64,000 nt of DNA from assembly GCA_903994365.1 (NCBI GenBank), contig CAJEXL010000001.1, positions 1,814 to 65,813 on the forward strand. Direction: 5' to 3'. The notes beneath the pieces were generated by a model that saw nothing but the letters and a program-made list of their open reading frames with translations, was not told the origin of the DNA and did no database searches. Below are positions 1 to 6,720 of this stretch, piece by piece. The stretch comes from an uncultured Chlorobiaceae bacterium (GTDB lineage Bacteria; Bacteroidota; Chlorobiia; Chlorobiales; Chlorobiaceae). The position numbers were made by a program, and so were the translations under genes. The stretch's first letter is position 1, and every line of letters begins with the position of its first letter.

Positions 1-308
1 GACAGGAGTACAAGAGAAGGGCAATCGCCATGGTTACCGCTCTCAGGGAACATCTGCCCGACTACGTCCAGTGGAATGAACCGCGCGGTGGCTTCTACCT
101 CTGGCTCACCCTGCCGGAAGAGACCGATACCACAAGAATCGTGCAACTTGCCATCGGGGGAGGCGCGGTGTTTGTGATAGGAAAAACGTTCGATCCGGCA
201 GGGAAGCGCAACAACTCTCTGCGTCTCTCCTACTGCAACAACACTCCAGAGCAGATCGCGGAGGGAATTCCGATTGTGGCGCGGGCTATACGGCAGGTGT
301 GCGGGTGA
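1..308 (+). CDS. PLP-dependent aminotransferase, C-terminal fragment (gene begins before the window)
   Basis: This is the last 102 codons or so of a gene whose reading frame is already open at position 3, so the start lies outside the window. The residues WNEPRGGFYLWLTLP and the later RLSYCNN followed by a helix match the C-terminal small domain of fold-type I aminotransferases of the 2-aminoadipate/aromatic (LysN/ARO8, MocR-like) group, where the GG-hydrophobic-W/F stretch and the R-L-S/N-F/Y-x motif bind the substrate carboxylate. The catalytic lysine lies upstream and is not visible, so the substrate cannot be assigned. Internal ATG codons such as the one at 30 are not the start, because homology-like sequence continues upstream of it. 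Confidence 0.75.
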   Translation, partial: QEYKRRAIAMVTALREHLPDYVQWNEPRGGFYLWLTLPEETDTTRIVQLAIGGGAVFVIGKTFDPAGKRNNSLRLSYCNNTPEQIAEGIPIVARAIRQVCG

Positions 309-408
309 ACAGGAGATTTGGCGAACAGATCAACTATCCGCACAGAAAAAATATTAATGGCTTTCAAAAAAATAGGCTAGATTAGCCGGAATAGCATGGA
401 AGCCGTGA

Positions 409-418
409 TATCATGATA
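409..418. promoter_or_regulatory. Palindrome TATCATGATA over the higB start codon
   Basis: A perfect 10-base palindrome contains the ATG of higB at 413. The identical palindrome recurs at 719-728 over the higA start. HigA-type antitoxins bind palindromes in their own promoter regions, so this may be an operator, but that role is inferred. Confidence 0.35.
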
Positions 419-706
419 CAATCAGTCAAAAACAGGGCAACTGAAGAACTTTTTAATGGAAAGAGAACCAAGGCGGCTTTAAAGCTTTGTCCTGCGTCCC
501 TATGGAAACCAGCTTGCAGAAAACTTGATCAACTTGACTCGGTCATACATCTTGAAGAGATGCGGATTCCTCCAGGAAACCATCTGGAAGCCTTGGCAGG
601 CGATCGCAACGGGCAATTCAGCATTCGCATTAATCTTCAATACAGGATATGCTTCTTCTGGACTGAGAATGGACCAGAGCATGTGGAGATCGTAGATTAT
701 CATTAA
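413..706 (+). CDS. higB: HigB-type toxin (RelE/ParE superfamily)
   Basis: The 97-residue product has the pattern of HigB host-killing mRNA interferases: an early FNGKRTK-like segment, a central LDQLDS helix, then IPPGNHLEALAGDRNGQFSIRINLQYRICFFW, ending in VEIVDYH. The conserved R-I-N-x-Q-Y-R-I-x-F core strand and the terminal D-Y-H are typical of the family and include the catalytic basic residues. The gene is followed 16 bases later by the helix-turn-helix antitoxin gene, toxin first and antitoxin second, the usual higBA order. The upstream gap (309-412) has no other gene. It contains the palindrome at 409-418 and a short GGCTA/TAGCC inverted repeat near 374-387. The protein is full length for the family, so the module may be functional. 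Confidence 0.85.
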   Translation: MIQSVKNRATEELFNGKRTKAALKLCPASLWKPACRKLDQLDSVIHLEEMRIPPGNHLEALAGDRNGQFSIRINLQYRICFFWTENGPEHVEIVDYH

Positions 707-718
707 ACATTTTAGAAT

Positions 719-728
719 TATCATGATA
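719..728. promoter_or_regulatory. Second copy of palindrome TATCATGATA, over the higA start codon
   Basis: This is the same 10-base palindrome as at 409-418. The ATG of higA (723-725) sits at the same place within it. It may be a second HigA operator or may affect translation. Confidence 0.3.
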
Positions 729-1058
729 CGCATACCAACACATCGCGCACCAACTCATCCCGGCGAAATATTGCTGGAAGAGTTTCTGTTACCTATGGCG
801 ATAACCCAGCGGCAATTGGCTGATGCCATTCATGTACCGTACCAGCGAATCAATGAAATAGTAAACGGCAAGCGAGGAGTGACACCGGCTACAGCATTGC
901 GGCTAGCTCTTTTTTTCGGGAACTCCGCTGATTTCTGGATGAACCTCCAGCAACGGTGGGATCTCTATCATGCGCAGAAATCGGAGGGTGAAACACTGAA
1001 GATGATCAAGCCTGTACTACTGATGAAAGCGACAGTATCCAAAAACGCATCATGTTGA
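723..1058 (+). CDS. higA: HigA antitoxin, XRE-family helix-turn-helix
   Basis: The 111-residue protein begins with the family hallmark HPGEILLEEFLLPM, followed by the helix-turn-helix ITQRQLADAIHVPYQRINEIVNGKRG and then TPATALRLALFFGNSADFWMNLQQRWDLYHA. These are the standard blocks of HigA/VapI antidote proteins, which bind HigB and repress the operon. The C-terminus (KMIKPVLLMKATVSKNASC) is less typical and could have been altered by the rearranged DNA that follows, where an hsdM fragment starts within about 70 bases. Confidence 0.87.
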   Translation: MIRIPTHRAPTHPGEILLEEFLLPMAITQRQLADAIHVPYQRINEIVNGKRGVTPATALRLALFFGNSADFWMNLQQRWDLYHAQKSEGETLKMIKPVLLMKATVSKNASC

Positions 1059-1116
1059 ACTCGTTGAATCAAGAGGGGTGATGCCTTGTATAGGTACAAT
1101 TCCCTCTGCCCACCCT

Positions 1117-1263
1117 TTACCGGCAAAACTTGAACAAAAACAGCAGGCCAATGAGGAAGCCGGAGACCACTTCACCCCGCGCGAAGTTATCCGGCTCATG
1201 GTGATCATAATCAATAGCATCATCAAGCTCTTTTTGGGCGACCATAAGCAAGCGAATATCCAT
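1117..1263 (-). pseudogene. Truncated ParE/RelE-type toxin whose tail reads through antisense hsdM debris
   Basis: Reading leftward from ATG at 1263 gives MDIRLLMVAQKELDDAIDY, the recognisable N-terminus of a ParE-family toxin. After about 20 residues the similarity stops and the frame runs on through the reverse complement of the hsdM fragment to a TAA at 1117-1119, giving a 48-residue chimera. A complete toxin of this family is about 95-100 residues and needs its C-terminal strands for activity, so it is probably dead. It lies 5 bases downstream of an intact antitoxin-like gene (1269-1463), the normal antitoxin-then-toxin order. The junction lies near 1200-1206. Confidence 0.6.
1123..1205 (+). 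pseudogene. Fragment of a type I DNA methyltransferase gene (hsdM)
   Basis: A short plus-strand stretch encodes EEAGDHFTPREVIRLMV, preceded by a weaker KLEQKQQAN segment. The G-x-H/F-F-T-P-R-x-V-x-x-L-M-V signature marks the start of the adenine-methyltransferase domain of HsdM, just before SAM motif I. A real HsdM is about 500 residues. Here only some 27 codons remain, with no start codon of its own and an abrupt end at the broken toxin gene. Together with the hsdR wreck at 3108-4735 it indicates that a type I restriction-modification locus once stood here. Confidence 0.6.
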
Positions 1264-1268
1264 TGCTG

Positions 1269-1463
1269 TCAGAGATTCTTATACTTTTCAAGAACCTCTC
1301 CTAACGAGACTGATTGCAATTGCCCCTGTTCATACGCATCAATCCGGCTTTCCGATGCTGTTGTCCATAATTCATCAATCGTTTTATCCTGTGCGTCAAG
1401 ATGAGCACTCAGTTTATCAACAAGCTCCGCCTGCTCTTGAGGTTTCAGAGCCAATTTCATCAT
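1269..1463 (-). CDS. Addiction-module antitoxin of the PF09720 type
   Basis: The product (about 64 residues from the ATG at 1463; an ATG at 1460 and a TTG at 1472 are alternatives) reads LALKPQEQAELVDKLSAHLD, then a DELWTTASESRIDAYEQGQ segment and ends VLEKYKNL. This is the pattern of the putative addiction module component family: a helix with x-x-R/Q-AEL-x-x-KL, then E-x-R-I-x-A-Y/F-E-x-G. Such genes normally precede a ParE/RelE-like toxin. Here the toxin downstream is truncated (1117-1263), so this is probably an orphan antitoxin kept after toxin loss. Confidence 0.72.
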   Translation of the reverse strand: MMKLALKPQEQAELVDKLSAHLDAQDKTIDELWTTASESRIDAYEQGQLQSVSLGEVLEKYKNL

Positions 1464-1494
1464 TGACCCCAAAAAATAATCCTCAGAAAAAAGT

Positions 1495-1722
1495 TCACAC
1501 CTTCTGCTGTTGAAGGCGTTCTCCGAGCCACACTTTTATCACGGACTGACGCGTTACGCCAAGGCGAGTTGCCTCTTTATCGAGGGAATCAATCATCCAG
1601 ACCGGAAAATCAACATTCACCCTCTTGTGCTCTTGTTTTATCCTTCTTGCCTTGCTCAGATCAAGGTAATTGGTGATATCGGCACCGTCATCAAATTTCT
1701 TGTCAAATTCCTCTGTTTTCAT
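1495..1722 (-). CDS. brnA: BrnA-like antitoxin (ribbon-helix-helix)
   Basis: The 75-residue protein ends with a ribbon-helix-helix region: VNVDFPVWMIDSLDKEATRL followed by GVTRQSVIKVWLGERLQQQ. The N-terminal part (EEFDKKFDDGADITNYLDLSKA) is the toxin-binding segment usual in BrnA. Its start overlaps the end of brnT by 20 bases, which implies translational coupling, and the toxin-first order matches known brnTA operons. BrnA dimers bind BrnT and autorepress the promoter. Confidence 0.87.
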   Translation of the reverse strand: MKTEEFDKKFDDGADITNYLDLSKARRIKQEHKRVNVDFPVWMIDSLDKEATRLGVTRQSVIKVWLGERLQQQKV

Positions 1723-1972
1723 AGAGAGCTACCTCCTCAGGACGGGATCTTCTTACTGAAATTATTCTTATGGATTCACCTCTGTATGTAATCACACCAG
1801 ACCAGCATCTGCCTGAAATCTGCCCGATAACAATAAACCGACACTCATCGGTCGTTCTTGCCGGAATTTCAACCAGTTCATCATCACACCACAACACTTG
1901 AGCTTCAAAAAAGTCAATGCCGTGTTTCTCCTTGTTCTGCCTGCTTTTATCAGGATCAAACTCAAATTGCAT
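1703..1972 (-). CDS. brnT: BrnT-like toxin (ribonuclease)
   Basis: The 89-residue protein has the BrnT layout: FEFDPDKSRQNKEKHGIDFFEA at the N-terminus, a central R-F-I-V-I-G strand with RTTDECRFIVIGQISGR, then the C-terminal RIISVRRSRPEEVALYE. BrnT is a RelE-fold ribonuclease neutralised by BrnA. All the conserved blocks are present, including W-D/D-P-x-K at the start and I-S-x-R-x-A/S-x-x-E-x-x-x-Y near the end. The length is normal and the pair looks intact. Confidence 0.9.
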   Translation of the reverse strand: MQFEFDPDKSRQNKEKHGIDFFEAQVLWCDDELVEIPARTTDECRFIVIGQISGRCWSGVITYRGESIRIISVRRSRPEEVALYENRGI

Positions 1973-2463
1973 CGTATACTTGTGTTCTGTTTCTATACCA
2001 TAAATATATCATTCCACACACAAAAGAAAAAATGTGGCGACCGCCTGACTCCGCCACCTTCCGGTACCGGTTCAAGGTAAGCGAAACCATCACTGCGGCG
2101 TAGCCAACCATCCAGAGCAACTGAGCACGAATCTCCATCAATCCTGACACTTTCAGCATGACGCAGCGCATTATGTCAACAAAGTGGCGGAGAGGGTTGA
2201 GTCGAGTGGCGCATACTTTCAAAGGCAGTGAAGAGACCGCTCATCAGGGTAAATTTGTGGTCTTCATTCGGGATAACCGTTACAATGGCGGGATTGATAA
2301 AATATATTTTTACCTTTCTTTGGCTGGCAGGGAGCGGAAATTGATGGGCTTTATACCATTCATGAACCATGTTGAACCGTATGACCAGCACAGGGTGCAC
2401 TGTAAACCAACATTCAGCGAACCTGATGGATTACTGTTTTTCAATCAATATATGGAGATGACG
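1973..2463. other. Rearranged intergenic stretch with one recognisable gene fragment
   Basis: No complete gene is supported here. The only recognisable coding remnant is a minus-strand ABC-2 permease tail (about 2051-2210). The 2223-2463 part is open in one plus-strand frame that runs into the antitoxin gene, but its residues look like no family I know and it lacks a convincing ribosome binding site. Confidence 0.5.
2051..2210 (-). pseudogene. C-terminal fragment of an ABC-2 type permease
   Basis: The minus strand encodes NPLRHFVDIMRCVMLKVSGL, then a hydrophobic stretch MEIRAQLLWMVGYAAVMVSL and finally TLNRYRKVAE. This matches the last part of ABC-2 membrane permeases (YbhS/YbhR/NodJ type): a P-L-R/T-Y/H-F-x-x-I-x-R re-entrant segment, the last transmembrane helix, and an R-F/Y-R-K tail. 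No start codon with upstream family sequence exists, and the frame is unrelated beyond about 2210. It is a relic. Confidence 0.5.
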
Positions 2464-2697
2464 ATGTTGCAAAGTTATGAAGCCATCTATGAGCATGGGG
2501 CTATAACATGGTTGGGAGAGAAACCGTCGGTCAGTCAGGCGCATGTTATTGTAACGATTCTTGACGTGTCAGATTCAGCCACAACTCCATTGCAAAAAAC
2601 CAGACAACCATCACCCCTTATTGCCGGGAAAGGGAGTATACTGGCAGACCTGACCGCGCCAGCATCACCAGCAGATGAGTGGAACTGCCTCTCATGA
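2464..2697 (+). CDS. Antitoxin partner of a PIN-domain toxin (VapB-like)
   Basis: Starting at the ATG at 2464, which has a GGAG 6 bases upstream, the product is 77 residues beginning MLQSYEAIYEHGAITWLGEK. A short protein with a Q-x-Y/F-E-A-x-x-x-x-G-x-I-x-W/L N-terminus and a charged or proline-rich tail is the usual antitoxin encoded directly before PIN toxins. Its TGA (2695-2697) overlaps the ATG of the PIN gene (2694) in an ATGA arrangement, showing translational coupling. An upstream in-frame start at 2158 exists, but nothing before 2464 looks conserved, so I prefer the shorter form. Confidence 0.7.
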   Translation: MLQSYEAIYEHGAITWLGEKPSVSQAHVIVTILDVSDSATTPLQKTRQPSPLIAGKGSILADLTAPASPADEWNCLS

Positions 2698-3089
2698 TCG
2701 TGCTCGACACCCACATCTGGGTTAACTGGATTGTTAACGGCAATCAGGCGTCATCAGAACCTGTGATCAATGCCATGACGGCAGATAGCTCTTGGGCCAT
2801 TTCGGCAATATCCTGTTTTGAGGTTTCGTTCCTGGTAAAACGGGGAAAGCTAAAACTACCGTTACCCGTTGATGAATGGTTAAGGGAAGCTCTTGAAAAT
2901 TCAGGCATTGAATCGTTACCGGTCACTTGTGAAATCATGCCCAAAGCAGCGATGCTTTCTGACATTCACAGGGATCCCGCAGACAGGATTATCATTGCAA
3001 CCGCTCTTGCCTGTGACGCAAAACTGGCAAGTATAGATTCTCTGTTTCCAGACTATCCCGAACTCAAGGGCCGGTTGGTTGGAAAATAA
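2694..3089 (+). CDS. PIN-domain ribonuclease toxin (VapC-like)
   Basis: From ATG 2694 the product is 131 residues: MIVLDTHIWVNWIV at the start with the first PIN acidic residue in V-L-D-T-H, a central ISCFEVSFLVKRGKL with the second conserved acidic residue, and DPADRIIIATALACDAKLASID supplying the third and fourth. This is the D-x-x/E/D-x-D arrangement of PIN nucleases. An in-frame GTG at 2679 is possible, but the ATG overlapping the antitoxin stop is the classical start. Length and catalytic residues look intact. Confidence 0.87.
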   Translation: MIVLDTHIWVNWIVNGNQASSEPVINAMTADSSWAISAISCFEVSFLVKRGKLKLPLPVDEWLREALENSGIESLPVTCEIMPKAAMLSDIHRDPADRIIIATALACDAKLASIDSLFPDYPELKGRLVGK

Positions 3090-3107
3090 CTTCACTTTTC
3101 CTCCCTC

Positions 3108-4735
3108 ATGCACAAGGAATCAGACTTCGAGCACTCCATAGAGCAATCCCTGCTTCAGCATGGCGGCTACAGCAAGGGCGACCCGCTGGCATACGACAAG
3201 AAGCTTGCGATCTTTGCGGATGAAGTGGTGGCCTTTGTTCAGGATACCCAGCCTGAGTTCTGGGAGCGATTCTCAGCGATGAACAACGGCAATGCCAAAG
3301 CGGTGCTGATTGAGAGCCTTGTGCGGGAGCTGCGAACGAAAGGGATGCTCTCTATTCTGCGAAGCGGATTTATCACGCAGGCCCTTGCCACACTTGAACA
3401 AGAAGGGCCAGGGCATCGACATCTCCACAGCAGGCAGGCGCTTCGCCGTCATTGTGGACGAAGCGCACAGCTCGCAGAGTGGCGAAACTGCCATGGAGCT
3501 GAAGAAAATCCTGAACCGCGAAGGAATTGAGTCGGCCATTGCTGAACAGATTCTCGACATGAATGACGAGCCGCTGTCGGAGGCAGCGAAAAAATCGATG
3601 ATTCGTGAGCAGCTCAAGCGAACCAGGCAACCGAACCTGAGCTTTTTCGCCTTTACGGCCACTCCGAAGTTCAAAACGCTTGCGGTATTTGACGAGCCCG
3701 AAAAAAATAGCACCTCTCCGTTCCACTTCTACAGTATGCGTCAGGCCATTGAAGAGTGGTTCATTCTCGATGTACTGCAAGGGTACACCTGCTACAAACG
3801 ATATTATCAGTTGATCCGGACAGTTGAGGATGATCCCGAGCTGCCGAGAAGAAAAGCGGCCCGAGCCCTTGCCCGTTATGTTGACCTGCACAACTACAAC
3901 ATTACGCAAAAGGTTGAAATCATCGTTGAGCATTTCCGCACACACACCCGCCACAAGATCGGCGGCCAGGCCAAAGCGATGGTGGTGACCGGCTCCCGTG
4001 AACATGCCGTGCACTACAAGCTTGCGTTCGACAGCTACCTGAAGACCAAAAAGTACCACGATATCAAAACCATCGTAGCCTTTTCGGGTGAACTCTCTCT
4101 TGACGACCATCCCGGTATCAAGTTCACCGAAACACAGATGAACCACGGCATCAGGGAAACAGAACTGCCTGAGCGCTTTGCATCCAATGAGTTTCAGGTA
4201 TTGCTGGTGGCAGAAAAGTATCAGACTGGTTTTGATCAGCCTCTGCTGCATACCATGTACGTCGATAAACGGCTCTCCGGCATTCAGGCGGTGGCAGACA
4301 CTCTCACGGCTGAACCGCACCTGCCCCGGCAAGGAGAACACCTTTGTGCTTGATTTTGTCAACGACCCGGAAGAGATCTACCTCTCCTTCAAACCCTATT
4401 ACGAAACAACCCTGCAAGGTGAAGAGAGCGATCCACACCAGCTCAATGAACGGTTTGGCACCGATTTCACCCCTGCCGACCAGCTCTTTTTCAATCAGTT
4501 GGAGTCTGCCGCCACAGAGAACGAAAAAATCCGGCAGGCCGCAGAGGCCCATACCCTCTCAAACTTCGAACCGGTCTTCAACCAGCACCTCGAAACCCTG
4601 CTGCTCGACCGCATGAACGGCAATGAAGCCATCTTCAACCGCATCATAAACGATGAAGCCTTCAAGACCTTCATTGCGCAGAGGCTGATGCATAACGTCT
4701 TCAATAATCTCAACCGAATTATTTCAGCACAGTAA
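3108..4735 (+). pseudogene. hsdR: Broken type I restriction endonuclease subunit R
   Basis: Three reading-frame pieces make up a damaged HsdR. Piece 1 (3108 to about 3372) gives the N-terminus, with HKESDFEHSIEQSLLQHGGY, then GDPLAYDKKLAIF. Piece 2, in another frame (about 3390-4293), begins directly at the DEAH-box region (RRFAVIVDEAHSSQSG) and carries SFFAFTATPK and the helicase part to TMYVDKRLSGIQAV. Everything normally between, the nuclease core and the Walker A region (some 250-300 residues), is deleted. One extra G at about 4294 then shifts the frame to piece 3 (QTLSRLNRTCPGKENTFVLDFVNDP) and on to the stop at 4735. Without Walker A or the nuclease motif it cannot restrict or translocate DNA. 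Confidence 0.87.
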
Positions 4736-4900
4736 GAATTGTAGACTTGAACAGCTTGAACATCCTGCACGTTGACGATAGTGGAAACAACAATCCCTAC
4801 AAAAACTTTTTGTCAGAATAAAACTTTTCCAACAAATTTAATGTTGTTACTAACAGGACAAGAAAAGTCTTGTATGATAAAATTCAAACAACACTTTACT

Positions 4901-5422
4901 ATGCAAATTACGATTAATAATCACCAGTATGAGGCCAATGCAGGCGAACGGCTTCTTGATATCGCACGCAGTAACCATGAACATATAGGGTACTTCTGTG
5001 GGGGGAACGCCTTGTGTCAGACCTGTTATGTCAAGGTGCTTGAAGGCAATGATCTGCTTTCACCCCTTAATGAAGAGGAAAAGGCCCTTTTATCCGACAA
5101 TCTGATCAAAGAGGGAACAAGAATGGCCTGTCAGGCAACAATTGAAAAGCCTGGAACAATAAGGGTTGTGTCGGCAGTCGAAGAGGTGAAGCAGATGTTT
5201 GAACAGGAGCCAGTGCAATTGGTTGGCTATGCGGCAAAAATGGGCTGGGAGGCGATGGTGAAGTTGCCCGACACGTTGCAGTTGCAGGCAAAGAGAGAGC
5301 TGGATCTCTGGACTGTACTCTCGGATGTACTCAGTGGTATCGGCGATGCATTCATCCCGATTGGAAGAGCATGCCTGCCATCGTGTTGTAGCAATAGTGC
5401 AAACTGCGAATGCGAGTCTTGA
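4901..5422 (+). CDS. [2Fe-2S] ferredoxin-domain protein resembling chlorosome envelope proteins CsmI/CsmJ/CsmX
   Basis: From ATG 4901 the product is 173 residues. Residues 1-95 form an adrenodoxin-type ferredoxin domain with cluster ligands C33, C39, C42 and C77 (C-x5-C-x2-C and a distant C in RMACQAT). The rest ([20 protein letters not shown] onward) is a short predominantly helical tail. This two-part layout, with [15 protein letters not shown], is what I know from the chlorosome envelope proteins CsmI, CsmJ and CsmX, which are thought to control redox-dependent quenching of bacteriochlorophyll c in the chlorosome. An oddity is five cysteines in the last 16 residues (CLPSCC, then C-E-C). 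In-frame ATGs at 4772 and 4874 exist, but similarity to ferredoxins begins at 4901. A plain ferredoxin is the alternative. Confidence 0.7.
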   Translation: MQITINNHQYEANAGERLLDIARSNHEHIGYFCGGNALCQTCYVKVLEGNDLLSPLNEEEKALLSDNLIKEGTRMACQATIEKPGTIRVVSAVEEVKQMFEQEPVQLVGYAAKMGWEAMVKLPDTLQLQAKRELDLWTVLSDVLSGIGDAFIPIGRACLPSCCSNSANCECES

Positions 5423-5578
5423 AAGGGTTGATTGAGACGGCCAACAAAATGACTATATTTTGTTTTTCGTTTAGCAACCAGAGAACTGCCGATGGGGTAC
5501 CCTTCTGATATCGCAAATGTAGAGTTTGATCTTGCAGCAAAAACCCTTGAGAGGTGGCTGATCAAACCAGAGAAGACC

Positions 5579-6712
5579 ATGAGTATTGTTCTCGGTATTC
5601 CAAGAGAGCGGGCTCAGGATGAGCGCCGGGTAGCGGTATCACCCCCCGGCGTTCAAATTCTCGTAGAGCAGGGGATTCAGGTAATCGTTGAGAAATCTGC
5701 CGGTCATTTCTGCAACTTCACCGATCTCGCGTATGGGGAAGCTGGCGCAAGAGTTGTTGCATCACCGGAAGAGCTTTACGAGCAGTGTAATGTAGTTGTG
5801 AAAGTCTCTCCCCCCCAACCAGAGGAGCTTTCGCTCTTTACCCCGGGCTTGTTGCTCATTTCAGCCCTGCATCTCGGCACCGTCACTCCCCGCTTGCTGA
5901 AAACGCTGCTCGAAAAAAATATTACGGCCATCGGCTTTGAATTTATCGAAACAAGGGATGGTGAACTGCCAATTGTGAGAACACTGAGTGAAATCGCCGG
6001 TTCGCTTGCGGTTCAAACTGCAGCAAAATATCTTGAAACAGGTTATGGCGGCAGCGGTATCCTCCTCGGCGGTATAGCCGGTGTTCCACCTGCGCATGTC
6101 ACCATTATCGGAGCGGGAACCGTTGGACTTTTTGCTGCACAGGATGCGCTTGGACTGGGCGCACAGGTCACGGTTATCGACAAGGAGATCAATCGTCTGA
6201 GACGGTTTGAGGCATTTTTTAACCGCCATCTCGTCACGGCTATCGCCAACGATCATTACATTGCGGAACTTGCAAAGATGTCGGACGTACTGATTGGCGC
6301 CTTAAGCCCGAAACAGAAAATCAGCAAACCTCTGGTGAGTGAACAGGTGGTAAAGTCGATGAAGCCCGGTTCGGTCATTATTGATGTATCAATTGATCAA
6401 GGGGCCTGTTTCGCCACAAGCCGACACACCTCACACACCAATCCGATCTATGTCAAACATGGCGTAACCCATTACTGCGTCCCCAATATTCCCTCAGCCG
6501 TCGCAAAAACAGCCTCTTTCGCCCTGACCAACACCCTCCTGCCCTTTCTGCTGAAGCTGACAGCACATGAGACGATTTCCGATATTCTCTGGAAAAGCCA
6601 CAGCCTGAGAAGAGGCACCTACCTCTTCAAAGGATATGTCACAAAAAAAATTCTGGCGGATCTTGCCGAGGCTCCGTTCAGGGAGATTGATATGCTCCTT
6701 GCGGCCTGTTGA
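5579..6712 (+). CDS. ald: Alanine dehydrogenase
   Basis: The 377-residue protein from ATG 5579 begins MSIVLGIPRERAQDERRVAV, the N-terminal motif of the alanine dehydrogenase/transhydrogenase-alpha family. It has the NAD-binding GAGTVGLFAAQDALGLGAQVTVID fold near residue 180 and the P-N-I-P-S-A-V-A-x-T-A motif. The enzyme interconverts L-alanine and pyruvate plus ammonia with NAD(H). The length fits the roughly 370-residue family norm. The frame is open further upstream to 5492, but the extra 29 residues do not resemble the family. It is convergent with the next gene, with only 8 bases between stop codons. Confidence 0.85.
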   Translation: MSIVLGIPRERAQDERRVAVSPPGVQILVEQGIQVIVEKSAGHFCNFTDLAYGEAGARVVASPEELYEQCNVVVKVSPPQPEELSLFTPGLLLISALHLGTVTPRLLKTLLEKNITAIGFEFIETRDGELPIVRTLSEIAGSLAVQTAAKYLETGYGGSGILLGGIAGVPPAHVTIIGAGTVGLFAAQDALGLGAQVTVIDKEINRLRRFEAFFNRHLVTAIANDHYIAELAKMSDVLIGALSPKQKISKPLVSEQVVKSMKPGSVIIDVSIDQGACFATSRHTSHTNPIYVKHGVTHYCVPNIPSAVAKTASFALTNTLLPFLLKLTAHETISDILWKSHSLRRGTYLFKGYVTKKILADLAEAPFREIDMLLAAC

Positions 6713-6720
6713 GTCAGAAG

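Noticed and set aside
1078..1404. Plus-strand open frame of 108 codons
   Set aside because: Only the short HsdM-like part is meaningful. The rest reads through the antisense of the antitoxin and toxin remnant.
2158..2463. Upstream extension of the PIN antitoxin frame
   Set aside because: No similarity and no ribosome binding site at 2158; the start at 2464 has a clear GGAG and gives the usual antitoxin length.
3373..4362. 329-codon minus-strand frame
   Set aside because: It lies opposite the hsdR pseudogene and has no family features or ribosome binding site; antisense shadow.
1..4735. Insertion sequence or prophage
   Set aside because: No transposase, integrase or terminal inverted repeats could be found, although the region is clearly rearranged.
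4844..4878. Possible sigma-70 promoter (TTGTTA ... TATGAT) before the chlorosome-like gene
   Set aside because: The spacing is 23 bases, too long for a confident call.
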